A stretch of 64,000 bases of DNA, taken from Hypomesus transpacificus. Its lineage: Eukaryota; Chordata; Actinopteri; Osmeriformes; Osmeridae. A program made the translations under genes and the position numbers. Below the pieces are notes generated by a model that worked only from the letters and a program-made list of their open reading frames with translations, did no database searches and was not told the origin of the DNA. The stretch spans positions 12,921,390-12,985,389 of the forward strand of contig NC_061070.1 in the NCBI RefSeq assembly GCF_021917145.1, given 5' to 3'. This document shows positions 12,655-25,042 of this stretch, piece by piece (the stretch's first letter is position 1; the number at the start of each line of letters is the position of its first letter).

Positions 12655-15600
12655 TCTTTCCGTATATATCACCTCCTCATTCTATTACTTCCTGTTATTT
12701 TCTCTCCCTCTCCTATCTCACCCTACAGCTCACACTTCTTTTTGTTCTCCTGACTGATTTCCTCTTGCCTCTTATTCCCTCTTTCTCTTCAAGTATACAG
12801 ATTCCAAATCATTGGCTAGAGCTGTGTGCTGTACATGCCACAGTCTTATTTCAACCTCCCTCCCTCCTCTCTTTCGCTCTCTCTCATCATCGTAACCTTG
12901 ATTATCATAGCATAAGACGCAGCAATATGATTAAAATTACAGTTGCAGCCTTGAAGTTTGAATGAGCTATGATCAGAGTGAGCCATAGCAATTACTGTCC
13001 TCTTACTAAACTACAGTTCATATGCACCAATATTAGACTTTAAATTACAGTCTTAGGTTCACAGGCTTGTTAGATATTTTTATTGATTACTTTGTTTGTT
13101 GTTATTGTTACAAGCATGCCGTAAAGCTTCACAGAATAGATCAAATGTATCGTTTCCCTATCAGGGTCCAGAGTACATTACTAACATAAAACCTTGTCCC
13201 CTCCCTCAACTCCTTCTCCTTGGTAACAACAGCATGTTGTGATGTTGGGAGTTTCTGCCACTGTGAGTGGTAGAACCAGCCCATGCCTGTCCTCTGTGAT
13301 CTGTGCTGCACTGCTTAACCAGGCCTGTTGGGAAGCGGTGAGACCTGGGGAATGAGCCTGTAGCCCCAGGTGGCATGCGGGTTTGAAGGGCCAGGGAATA
13401 GGATTGGCTGGAGCTCAGTAATCCAGTTAGGGAGGTTTTTAGTTCGGTTCCCTGTGGAGACCTCCATCCCCAGTCACTCTGTTACACCTTAATGCTGTGC
13501 GACTGTGTTTACAGCTGGCTGGGATTGAATGCGTTCTTAAACACAAACACAACAGAGAACACACACACACACACACATGATTTAAGAAGAGTGGGCACAC
13601 ACGCACACACCTCACTCTCTTTCTCTCTCTCTGCTAGTCTGCCAGTAAGTGGTCAGATAGAGGGCAGGCAGCAGCAGAGAGGGTCACTGGGGTCAGTGGT
13701 GGATAACAGTGTGCTGATGAGACTGCACAGGCACTTTTAGATGAACACTTACAGGCCATACAGGGCTCAGATCGCCCTGATGGACTAGAGGCCATAGGAT
13801 CAGTCATGGTTCGCCAGAGAGATACAAGCCCTGATAGGTCCTCTGAAACTAATACTTGGTGTCCACAGAAAAGACCTGTCAAATCGATACTCAGAAAAGA
13901 TGTAGAAAACCTGTGTTAGCAGAAGCTCTGACCTGGAAATAGGAAACACTTTTTCACAGTTAATATCCAAAGGGAGGAAGGAAGGCAAAGGATTTGATGA
14001 CCCAGAAATGTCACATCACAGAGAACTCAATGATTGAATCTGTGTGTGTGTGTGCGCGTGCATGTGCGTGCATGTGTGTGCATGTGCTATGCATGTTTAT
14101 GTGTGTGTGCGTGCGTCTATCTATGTGCCTGGCACAAAAATGCATCCATGCCACAGGGAATATCTGCGGAGCTCTGCTGGTGCCATGCCACTTGTGGCTT
14201 GATTTGGGGATGGCAGGGTACCATCCTATTTTCCGGAAAGTGTGTGCAATGAAATGTCCAGATGGCTTGCCGTCGCCTCCTGACCATGCTGAAGGGTTCC
14301 AGCCCACATGGCTGGGAGCACCAGGCTACAGGAGAAGATCTTCCTTTAGACCGGCTGTGCAGCACACAGGGATGGTGTTGTTCACACATTCTATTTCCTG
14401 TCCTGTCTTTCAGTCCCACTCTCATTGGCAGCTCCACTGTGTTAGACCGCGAATAAAACTTGTGAGCTGTGTTAACCTGCCTGCCCAGCGATGTTCCAAG
14501 TAAAACAAGTATACAAGTATAGAGGGCGGCATTGCATAGACAGTTCTTTGTTTATTCTGTGTGTCATACACACTAATCCTCAGGGCTCTTGGGAGCTTAG
14601 AACATTTCCAACCTGTAATAATCTTTTGATTAAACGTAATTAATGAGGATTGTGTTACTAATCCTGTTTTCATATGGTTTGAGGATTGGGTAAGCTCAGT
14701 GCAGCATTTGTGAGGAACAGAGCACAATATGGATAATGAGAGGAGAGGGGAAGAGTAACCTTTATTATGACTAAACTTGATAGAAGAGTGGAGATGGTGA
14801 GCAATATAAGGGAAAAGGGGAGATTTTCCCTGGACAATTAAAGCCATTCTATTCAAACGTGAGTCTAGAGACCTGGGCCAACTAAGAGAGGACTCAATAA
14901 AAGGAGCGTGCTGCTTGTGCTTGAATGAGCGGGAGGGTCTCTGTGTTATTTTTAATTTCCAAGCCTTTTCCCTTCTCTCTGGCAATAATGGGCTTGAATA
15001 CATGAATATATTAACACTGAGAGGACACTGAGCCAAGAACACTTCTTCTCTCCATCCACAGCTCTGAGGGAATAGCAAATGCTAGCCTTAGCCATGGCTC
15101 CAGGCTAAAGCGTAAACATTATGAAAGCTGTCATTTAAGTTTGGCAAAGAAACAACAGCGCCTAACAGATTGATAGCCGTACTGAAGTGACTCACTGCAG
15201 TTGAACGTCTCCATAGAAAAACGGGTGACATTTCAACAGCATTCTGATTGACAGGATATTGTACCCTTTTTGAAAGCCTTCGATGAGATCAAGAAGGCTT
15301 TGATCCGAAACAAAAAATAATCAATGCCTAACCAAATGATGCTGATGAACCTTCGTTTCGGATCTACTTCTATTTGCTTAACCCAGGCTTTCACATGCCA
15401 AAATGAAGAGCATCGAAGCTCAGAAGCCTGGCCTGTGACTGACAGCGTTTGACTGAGCGATGTGACGCTTATGTGACAAGCTCACTGCTCAGGGTTCCCC
15501 TTGGCTGCCTCTCACCAAGAACACTGACAAATGTACAGCAAGGAGGAGGGCCAGACATCAGACATAAATACAGACACACTAACTGATGGAAACTTTGCCT

Positions 15601-18600
15601 AGCTAGCAGCACCGCTCCTTCCAGTGGGGATTACCAGTCACTTCACCAGGGGCCTCCTTTAGTTAGGTGTCCCTCTACTGCTCACTGGCTCTCTGCCTCA
15701 CTGCTTCCTATAGCCAGAATACAAGCCTCAGTGGAGAGGGTGTTTATTATTTAGTTGAGAGCACAGAATCCAGGGAGGACACTGAGGATTCCCATCCTGC
15801 CTCTAAAAGCTGTCAGAGCTAATTGACTGTACAGTACTTGCATGCAATTACAATTAATTAATTATGTATGGCTTAAAGGCTTAAAAGGAGTGTGTGGCAA
15901 CAAAAGAAAACAGTAATAAAACAGCCACACGTCTTGTGTCAGACATCTCCCCAAATAGACAGCATACTGTTGCATAAGCTCATGTTTCTGTGCTCCTGAA
16001 AGAAGCAAGCTCCCCTGTCCTGAATCCACCACTGTCGCGTTCAGCAGACAGCAGCTTTTTTTCCACCCAGTATGAAGAGAGCAAGAGAGGACAGGCCAGA
16101 GATCAACTCAGGTGAAATGGGAAGGAAGGGCCTTGACAGGTGGCTGGAGAGTAAATGTATGAGCTTGGTTACCAAAGGCTACACTAGGTTACTAAGTGTT
16201 GCACAAACAAAGAGAACAGAGGGCCAGATAAGCTAATGCCTGATAACTATCCGACCAATGAAGCAATCCTTATACATAGCCAAGACACCTGTTTGCAGGA
16301 GAAAGTAATAATCGAGACATTCAGTGAGTTTACTTTAGTTACCAGACAGAGTCTGAATTATTGAAGTAAACAGTGTTCCTGAAAAGGGTGTGACAAATAC
16401 GAGGCAGCTGGTGTGTGTCAGAAATTAAATGGAGCATCGACTAACATGGCGAATACTTTGAGTGGGAAGGAGAGGGACAAAACAGGGAGGCTGCCAGGGC
16501 CACCGTTCTCTTAGTGCTCCAAGGACAGGAGTTGTCAATGTGATCACCACCTCCTTGCTGTACTGGGGAGTAGGTATTACATTCACACTATCACACTTGC
16601 CCCTGACGCTGGAACTGGCTTAACTCTTGCCCAGTAACAAGGCATGCCATGGGAACACTGTCTGTGTGTGGGTGCAAGTGTGTGTGTGATAGAAAGAGCG
16701 AGGGAGAGAGAGAAAGTGACAGATAACTGACAAAAATTTAAAAAGACACTACTTCTGAGCAATGTGCTTTTAAAGGCATGATTACCAATTCAAGTCAGCT
16801 CCTTTGAGTCTGTGAGTAATTGTCTAACAGTCTCCAGTATTGACATTCACATGAAGGACACCACCTTATTTCCTTCCTTTGACCACCCACACCATCAGTG
16901 CAATCCTTAACTATTCATATTGCTTAGTGGGTAAATAGGATTCAGGCACTAGCAGGTCCCACTGGGTATCCTTCAAAGCCACCAACGAATGAGTGGGTTT
17001 CCAGTCATTAATGCAGTCTGTAGTCTGGTCCACCTTTCCCTCTCTTCTCTCCTTCTCCTCTCTTACTTCCCCCTCTTCTGCCACCTCCACAACTCTCCAG
17101 GTGGTTTTTGGACGTATTAGTGTTTGATGGCCAGGTCGGCCATAACATCTGTTGTAAATTCTAGGCAAATGAACGTGCTTGTCTGCAAAGAAGAAGAATT
17201 CAGGAATTAATGAGATTGGGAAGTCATTGGTCCTCATCAGGTGCTGGATGTTACTCCCCACTCTCACCCTTGTCAGATGAACACACACACAGACACACAA
17301 ACAAACCAAACAAAATCTTCAGGTAGACGACCTAGATACACAAAAACGGTGGCCTCCAAATTATAAGCCACCTCTGCTACCTTCTCTCAAAAGCCAGGCA
17401 AGCTTTTTAGCACCCCGTCTGAAAAAAATCAGGCAGCTTGAATGACTAACTGACTGACCACCCCAGTATAGAACAGGATCTCAGTGGTACTGATAAAAAC
17501 ACCTCTTTGCTGCAGTCCACCTGTTACCAGCTCACATGGCATCTGGACATGCTGCAGTGACTCAGCTGGATGGCAAGCCTGCACCACCCAATCATTTGCT
17601 TTGATAAACCTGTCAGGTGGAAGGGGGCTCCATATTCACACGGTGTGTTAGCTACAGGACAGGGGCTTTGCAGGCTCATTGAGCATTATTGATTGAAGAA
17701 GGGGTGGAGGAAGTCAGTGAGCAGGTGGCAAATGCCTGTGTTGTTACCTTCCTGCAATGGGATTGTGTTAAGTGAATTGTCACAGAGTTGATCTTTCTCC
17801 CCGTTGGGAATGACATGCACTGACACCTTTTCATTGTGTATTTTTGTGTGGACGTTTCACTGCACCTGCCTACAGCAGGCCATTGTAGCTACGTGCTCTG
17901 TTCTACACATCTTTCCCCTCCTAGGAGCGTGGGAGGTTTGAGAAGTGCATCTCATCTGCCAATGGAGAGTTTAAGTGCGCCAGTACAGAGACAAAGGGTG
18001 TCGTTTTTTCAGGAGGGGTGGTAATAAACGTCATAGACGATGATTCATTCTTCAGTCCCCCCACCCCCAGCCTTTCTTCTTGCCATTGTCACCAAACCGG
18101 TATGTCACCGTCATCCAGAATGTGGGGATGTAGGTTGTTCCTAAACTCCACTGGTGGTTTTGCCCTGTGCATTATTATACATGCACAGTTATACATTCAT
18201 TCATCCCGATCTTTCATAAGATAGTCTGTGTAACGTGTCAATTTCAGCTCCCATTTTTTGTTACCAATTTTCAAAAGAATAATTTTTTGTCCCGAACCTC
18301 ACTGCCACTTCCTGTGGCCAAGACACACACTTTGTTTACTTCATGCTTCAGTGATGAATCAATAAGTGAACCTTTTTGCCCAAACACCTGGAATTTGTCC
18401 TTTTGACGGACACCTATCCTTGCCTTTCAAAGAGATGACCAATAACAAATTCATATACTTTTTTCTTCTTCTGCAGCATTTATGTGGAAAGATTCTGCGG
18501 CAAGGTGAAAGAAGGTCCTTTGTTAACAATTTCACCCAAGGTGTGATTCACGTCCGAAAGGCCAGCTGTTGCCATGTGAACCACTGCAGCGTATAGCATG

Positions 18601-19235
18601 AACATAATTGTGTGTGTGCACCTGTCTGTGTGCCGACGTGTGTGTGCATGTGTATGTGTTGTCAGTGCATGTCATATGTGTACTTTGAACTTGATACCCT
18701 TTATGTCTGTGAATGCATCCTCTGCTGTGCAGCGGTTTACAAAATTATACTTCGTAATGAGAATTTCTCAATATGTAATTACTGGTTATGAGTTGATGGT
18801 TTCATACAGATAAGATGTGCCTGAGCATAGACAGCAGGAACAAGACTGCGAGAAAAGACTTAAGCCACTCTGTCATCCACAGGGGCCCTTCGCCATGGAC
18901 ACTCTCTCCCCTTCATCTCTGCCTCGGAGATAAACAGCCAGACAGATTGGGCGATCACAACGGCTTTAGTTGTTTGATGACCCAGCAGGCTTCTATCCCT
19001 CATGCAGACTGAGGCGGTGATGCTACCTCCTCGTCTCTCAACGAAACATGAGATTCACGACCGCCATTTCTTCAACTGCAAAATCACACAGAGACAGAGG
19101 GATTGGATTTGGATTGGTGTCCACTCTATTACCAGCAGGTTACTAAGAGCTGAGACAAGTGAGGGATGACTGTGTGGTGAGAGGCTGGGTTAACACATCT
19201 TTCAATGTAGTACACTGTCACTGAGAGTAACACCC
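12655..19235. other. Mostly non-coding DNA with one unproven candidate exon
   Basis: No gene is recognised. Present are an (AC)10 run near 13559-13578, a TG-rich stretch near 14040-14115, and a 218-codon minus-strand frame (14422-15078) that resembles no family known to me. A candidate terminal exon on the minus strand is listed separately at 16911-17182. Confidence 0.45.
16911..17182 (-). other. Candidate terminal coding exon of an unrecognised gene
   Basis: Reading the minus strand, a long pyrimidine tract ending in TTTGCAG at 17183-17189 is followed by 89 open codons and a TAG at 16911-16913. The frame enters in phase 2 (the exon starts with the last two bases of a codon). The peptide is not low-complexity: it begins around HLPRIYNRCYGRPGHQ, has an acidic/basic middle and ends near DLLVPESYLPTKQYE. 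I recognise no family. No matching upstream donor or exon was found between here and cox7a2l, and a chance open frame is quite possible. Confidence 0.2.
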
Positions 19236-19580
19236 TTGGTCAAAACACCACACACTGAGCTGAGATCTTTCAACTGGCTTCCAGTTGCCACCAGGATCAG
19301 GCACACATCCCTCACATTTGCATCTGCTATGGGCAACAGGACAGCCCCCGCATACCTTCGGGGAATCACCCAGCCATATGTACCAGCTCAGGAGCTTTGC
19401 TCTGCGACATCAAGTCGTCTGGTAGCCCCTGTGCAAAGAAAGGTCGGTGCACCCCCATCATGCTGTGATTCTCCTTCCATGCTCCAGTGGTGGAATGACC
19501 TGTTCTTAAGTAAGCACTGTTCACTGAGGAAGCATTGATCACTGTGCCTTGCAGCTGAGATGTGGTTACTTTGCAATGTG
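19236..19580 (+). mobile_element. Decayed L2-type LINE fragment (3' end of ORF2)
   Basis: A plus-strand frame keeps the pattern typical of the region after the reverse-transcriptase core in L2-like LINEs: NWLPVATRIRHTSL, then TAPAYLR, then SATSSRLVAP and finally LQWWNDL. The catalytic part is absent and the frame ends early, so it is a dead 5'-truncated copy. The exact edges cannot be read; the LINE clade is inferred from remembered family patterns. Confidence 0.6.
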
Positions 19581-20492
19581 TCTTGTAAATACTGACCGTT
19601 CCTTAAGGTGAAATACTGTAGAACTAAGCACTTCTGATTATTGATCTTCTGCTGTACTTTGTATGATGTTTATTATTTCTGTTTTGTGATGCAGCAAGCA
19701 TAATGTAGCAAACATAATTAAACAGGGCATTTTCATGTTATTAATTTAAGGCAGTTTCAAACTCATGTAGAGTATGTATAGTCATGTGGAGACCTAATTA
19801 TTCAGAGAATTACTAGACTTGTCACAATATTCCCTTTATTTTTCAAGGAAAAACTTGAAACCTGTCATATACATACTATAGATTCTCTTTTTACAGAACA
19901 CTGGCTGTTAGTGTAGTTTATTACCAACTAGTAGAATACATATATATATACGACTCCTCAGGGCCAACAACTGGGGATGTTAAGCTGTTAATTTAACATA
20001 GGGCAATGTTACAGAATACTATGATGACTAATTTGTCACAAACATTAATGTTCTTTCCATCATTAGTCTTGGAAGTGCCTTGTTTATTTTGTCCAAAGAT
20101 CAGTCTACTATTTTCAGACAGTTACTGAAGGGCTGAGGTTTACATAAACTGCAAGATGATGACGTTTGTGACTGAAATATGACATTATTGTTGATAGGCC
20201 TGTGCAAACACAACCCACAACCTCACCAGAATCTAGTAAGATGAGGGCCAGTGAAAAAAAATCACCAAAAGATTAATCATACATTTACGCAACCAAATGC
20301 ATACATTCACCTATGTGATAAATAAGAAAAACATTTTTAGGGAGGGTTTGAGGATCCTTACAAGACAATTCCTTTTGTCAAATTTGTGAGCGTAATCATC
20401 ACTGTCCATGCCATTGCTCCTAATATCAGTTCTGCTGAATCCTGTTGATCTTATGATGAGGAAATGGGCAGCCCAAGGTGGTGGGCCCAAGT
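19581..20492. other. AT-rich spacer downstream of cox7a2l
   Basis: This is the 3' side of cox7a2l and should include its 3' untranslated region. No other gene was recognised. No unmistakable polyadenylation signal was identified close to the cox7a2l stop codon. Confidence 0.5.
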
Positions 20493-21425
20493 TTACTTGT
20501 TGGCAGGCTGGGCAGCGATGTAGAGGGCCATCAGGCAGTACAAAGTACCCCCAATGGTCAGGCCCATGGTGGTCCTATACAGCATCTTGTCCATTAAGCC
20601 CCTTTTCAGGTGGACCGGGATACCATCAGACCTCTACAATATGGAAGAGGAACAAAATAATGCTTAATATTGGTTAATGGGCACAGATTAGTTCTGTTAA
20701 TTATTTCACGAATAAACACAGCAATCCTGATGCGTTACTAACTGACGTTACAAGTACCTGGAAGAGTTTCTGCATGTCTGGGACTTTGTTGTTTCCCATG
20801 TACTCTACTGTGGGGGCTACCTCTGACACCACTTTGGTTGGGGTGGCAAATATGAGTGGTGGGGCTTCCGTGGGCACCGTCAGCTTAAGCCCCTAAAACA
20901 TAGTAAAAAGTTTCCTATTTAATACGAAATTCACACGACGAAATTCAACATCAGCTATCTAGATGTCACCATGCAAATAGCTAGCTACACATACTTTGCG
21001 GCTACTGACAGTAGTACTGTGGCAATAGTCTGTCAACCCGTTCAAAGCTCCCCAATGCAATACTTGTGCTAAGCTATCTAGGGTACCTAGATACTAGCAA
21101 ACGTTATAGCTACTTTTTAGTTAGGTCTACATATAACTTACGCATCTACTGATACCAGTAGCTGTTTACGCGATATTCGTTTAGAGACACCCTTGGCCTT
21201 TATCTCGGTGGTGGTATTACTGGTACTAATTGTTAGTTAGCTTATGTGCTAGTGTTAGCTTGGTTAGCTAACGCACTAGCTACATTACAACTACAACCAC
21301 GAGTGAAGGTCACTCCGGATTGTACTTCCCCCGGTTAAAAACAATTATTTTCTCACCTGAGGGGCATATGCTGTCGGTGCCGCTCCGACTAATTTTTGTG
21401 TTACACCGCTTATCTTATAGTACAT
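20493..21425 (-). CDS. cox7a2l: Cytochrome c oxidase subunit 7A2-like (SCAF1/COX7RP)
   Basis: COX7A2L is an inner mitochondrial membrane protein that helps join complexes III and IV into respiratory supercomplexes. Three coding exons can be read on the minus strand: 21357-21425 (23 codons), 20758-20892 (45 codons) and 20493-20633 (46 codons plus TAA). All junctions are phase 0 with GT donors and AG acceptors. The 114-aa product equals the usual family length. It starts [14 protein letters not shown], carries the conserved [12 protein letters not shown] segment in exon 2, and ends in the COX7A domain with [11 protein letters not shown], a single membrane helix around [17 protein letters not shown] and a C-terminal QPANK. 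The SCAF1-specific N-terminal extension separates it from COX7A1/2. The start was chosen by match to the family N-terminus. Its neighbour kcng3 is the same as in human 2p21. Confidence 0.96.
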
Positions 21426-21489
21426 TATATATAGAAAGATAGTACTTAGGTGAACCAAAATATTCAATTGTACGAAAGGTTGCTTGTAG

Positions 21490-21496
21490 CTTCCGG
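21490..21496 (-). promoter_or_regulatory. ETS/GABP (NRF-2) type site upstream of cox7a2l
   Basis: The minus strand reads CCGGAAG about 65-71 bp upstream of the cox7a2l start codon. GABP/NRF-2 sites with this core are common in promoters of nuclear genes for cytochrome oxidase subunits. The motif is short, so function is inferred from position and gene class. Confidence 0.4.
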
Positions 21497-24400
21497 GGCT
21501 CTAGTAGCTATCTTGCGATGAACGTGACTGATTTTTAAGGACCCCAATAAGGACATTAGGTGTCTCGTATATGCCTTACTTAAAAAATGGATCAATAGAT
21601 ATTTCAAATAAGGCAGGTTTATTGTAGGACTTTCTAGATACACTGTTATTCATGTAGTATATAATTTTAACAGAGACCAGGAATTAAAACAAGGAAAATG
21701 GGATTACACTTTATATTTATTACAACCATATTAACAGTTATATCAGAAAACATGGGATCTATACAAAATAGCCAGTTTCTTAAAAAAAACAACTATAAAC
21801 GATTTGGACAGACACATTTCTGCATAACAGTTATTTCTTAAAAAGATCAATGTTGCACTGTTACATTCAAGCAGCAGTAAAGGGTATCTGAGTGTGAATT
21901 TAGGAGGAGGGACCGAATGGCAGTCGGCTTTAAAGTCAGAGAGATACAAGTCAACCCATCAGATGTACGACTATTAGAATGTTAGGCCACATCATAATGT
22001 GTCATTATAATTAGTGAACAAGGCATACTACAGTTAAAGTCTAGACCACATCCTGTAGGCTATTTGAAAAACGTGATTGAATGTTTAGTTTGGCTGTGTG
22101 AGAGCCTGTAGGTGGATTTTTCATTATTGGTGACCTTTTGTTCTCATATTTTTTATTAAACCTGAGCTGTTTTGATAGACAGGTGGGATTTTTTCTCCTG
22201 TTTACTTACAATATGGAGCCTTATTCTGGACCTTAACACTGCGTTACCTTCCGAAACCCTAATAATGTGTGTGTGCGCGTGCTTGTATATGTGTGTTAGC
22301 AGAAAGCTGCACATATGCTGAGAGAGAGAGATATACCACTGGTGTTATTGCATGCAGCTCAAACATCCAGAGGTGTAAGGTCCAAGGTCTTACCCAAGCC
22401 CAACAAACTGCAGAAAAGGCATATTATAACTATCACATCACCTTTCTGATGTTAAAATGGATAAGGAACCAGGGAGCTTGCACAGATGAAATGTAGGGAC
22501 AGAAGACTCAGATCTGGAAACTAGACCGTCTTGTTTGCTATTTCTCATCCAATTCCTGTTTCATATGACATCATGACTCATTATTGATGTGTAGAACTAA
22601 ACAAGGGGTTACATGTGTGAGTGAAAATTGGAGAGAGAAGGTGAGAGGAAGTACTTTTCACAGCTAAGACACATTATGTGTTGCGACAGTTTCCCCCCGT
22701 GCTCAGGGGTGAACATGAATACTGAATTTGTTTACTTCAGGTATATAGTGCACTTAATCTAGTTTGTACATAATCATCAATGGAGGCTCATTTTTGGATA
22801 CATTTAAAATATTTGATGTTGCTCTTAAAAAAAATGTGTGGTGAAATGGTAAAGAGTGGAGGGAATGTTGAGGTGACAAGATCTTAATCTGTTTTCCATT
22901 TCCATTGGAAATTAACCAAATCCATCGTCAGGACATGCGAAATTCCTCCAACGGTGCTGTTTTCACTGCATCATGTTATGTAACAAAGGTATACATTTTG
23001 TACAAAACCTGATTTACATTTTGTCGTATTTTTCCTCACTCGAGCTAATTACACAGAGTGGTAGCTCACGAAGTAATGAGCTCAATCAATCTCATTAATA
23101 TTTAATAGAAGTAAAGCCCCATTTGGAATGCTTTGAGTGTTTGGAATGTGGAGATCAGACAAAGCAGATGGGACTGTGGAGCCAATGAAAAAAATACCAT
23201 TCTCCTGAGGAAAAATCACAGGACCTGCTGTGTCAACGCAACCAATATCCATACCAGATCATATATGTCCATCATTTCACAATGCCTAGTGGAATAGACC
23301 CACTTGGAAATAGTTTCTTTGTGGAATAAATCATAAGTAGAATATACCTTAGAAATGAAATAATATTCAAAATCAGGGGATTCAAATATTCATGCCCTTT
23401 GGCAATGACTGACTTTCTTCTGACCATATTCAGTGTACTTCAAAACTGATTGTAAATTAATTTGCTTCGAAATAGTTAATAGTAAAATAGTTCTGAATAT
23501 GAAGTCAACAGACAGTTTTAATACATATGTAACCTCACAGATGCAGGCTGTGAGCTGAATAACTGTTTGCAGAATGTCTGAGGGAGAGAAACAGTGGCTT
23601 GCTGGAGATAAGAGAGATTTCATCCCAGAGCGGACTAATGTGAGGAGACGTGATTCTTCCACCATGGAAAATACAGTGGGCACAGAAGCTGTTTCAGATG
23701 CGCCCAAATACCTACTGGCAGTGAGAGGAGAGGCGCCCAAATACCTACTGGCAGTGAGAAGAGAGGCGAGGAGGCTGAATGCGTCACACCGGCCACCCAA
23801 AAGTGGTGTCGACAGTGTACCAAGGAGGAGCGGGTGGCTCAGACAACAACATTGCGAGGAGTACCTGTACCGTGGCAACGGCTGTGCTTTGTACTGTGCC
23901 TGTCTGCCCCTCATGTCTCAGCTAAGGCAGACAGAGGGGTTCAATAAGGTTGCAGCACAAGCCAGTGCGGTTCCACTCCCCCAGTCAGAAGACCCGTAGC
24001 GCTCCGGAGGTTGTGGTCGGAGAGACAAGGCCTCCAGCAGCGCTGCGTGGTGTTAGCCAAACCACCCACCTCTCTATGACACGCTCTCGCTCTCTGGCGA
24101 GGTGTTCCACATTACAGACATGCCTATACAGCTGACAGACCCACACAGCTCTCTCCTCCTCTCATCCACAGTCTCTCCCACCCCCACTCTGCCTGGAACA
24201 TTACCTTTCAAAGGCACCCTGCGTTTAATATGCAGGTGGAATGGGAAATATATTTAGACATTTTGACCATGTTTGAGTCGTTAATGGGCTCATTCAAATT
24301 CAAAGCATTGGGACTGGAGAAATCAGACAGAAATGATGGACTCACCCATCAAAGCTTGAACATACGGAACCGAAGAATGAGATTAAAGGGTAACTACAGT

Positions 24401-25042
24401 GTATAGTGCACTGAAATGCTTTGGTTCGTTGTACTTTGCGGTCCTTTCTTCAACGGTCCATGTGAACAATAAAAAACAAGGTAGCTAGGATAGAGCAGAG
24501 ACCTAGGAAGCCGCAGAGCAGTCTAACATTCGCACACCACCAGGTTGCCAGACGTGTGGGATTATAAAGACAGTGGACCCCAAAGCCTATTTTTCAGTGG
24601 CACATCACCATGTGAAAACTAAATTGAAATGCCACGCGGTGAGGCTGGCACAGGTTAGATATAATCCACAGTATTTGAAGGCCTCAGAAGGTCTGATGTC
24701 GCACCAACTGACCTCCCACAGTTACACCACAGTCACACCCTCTTATGGATATCTTCACTCTGCATCGTTGTCATCATTGCAGCCCTGGAAGCCATCCCAG
24801 CTGCCATTAGCTTCTGTAAACCCTGTACCTTGAGTCAGTGTTGAAGGCGACTAAGGAGATTGTACGGAGTGAAACCCACATCATATATGTTCTTACAAAA
24901 TCCACCTTATATGTGTACATGAATAACAAGAGTACGAGTCTAAGATAGTAAAAGAGGCCACATTTCCAATGGATGTTCCAAGGGATGGATGGATCCAGCG
25001 GGGTTGCGTATGATTGGGCAGATGGTCAATGGCCCTGGAACT
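21497..25042. other. Spacer between cox7a2l promoter and kcng3 3' end
   Basis: No gene was recognised. A 141-codon plus-strand frame at 23574-23999 and a 174-codon minus-strand frame at 23390-23914 overlap each other and have no family match. They cover a 33-bp tandem duplication (23699-23764). The part next to 25043 should contain the kcng3 3' untranslated region. Confidence 0.5.
23699..23764. repeat. 33-bp tandem duplication
   Basis: Two adjacent 33-bp copies, beginning GCGCCCAAATACCTACTGGC, differ at one base. The duplication keeps frame in both overlapping open frames, giving an 11-residue repeat (APKYLLAVRGE, then APKYLLAVRRE) on the plus strand. Confidence 0.85.

Noticed and set aside
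14422-15078. 218-codon minus-strand open frame
   Set aside because: It has no recognisable domain, no repeat pattern, no splice context and overlaps ordinary AT-rich DNA. A frame of this length can occur by chance in 64 kb.
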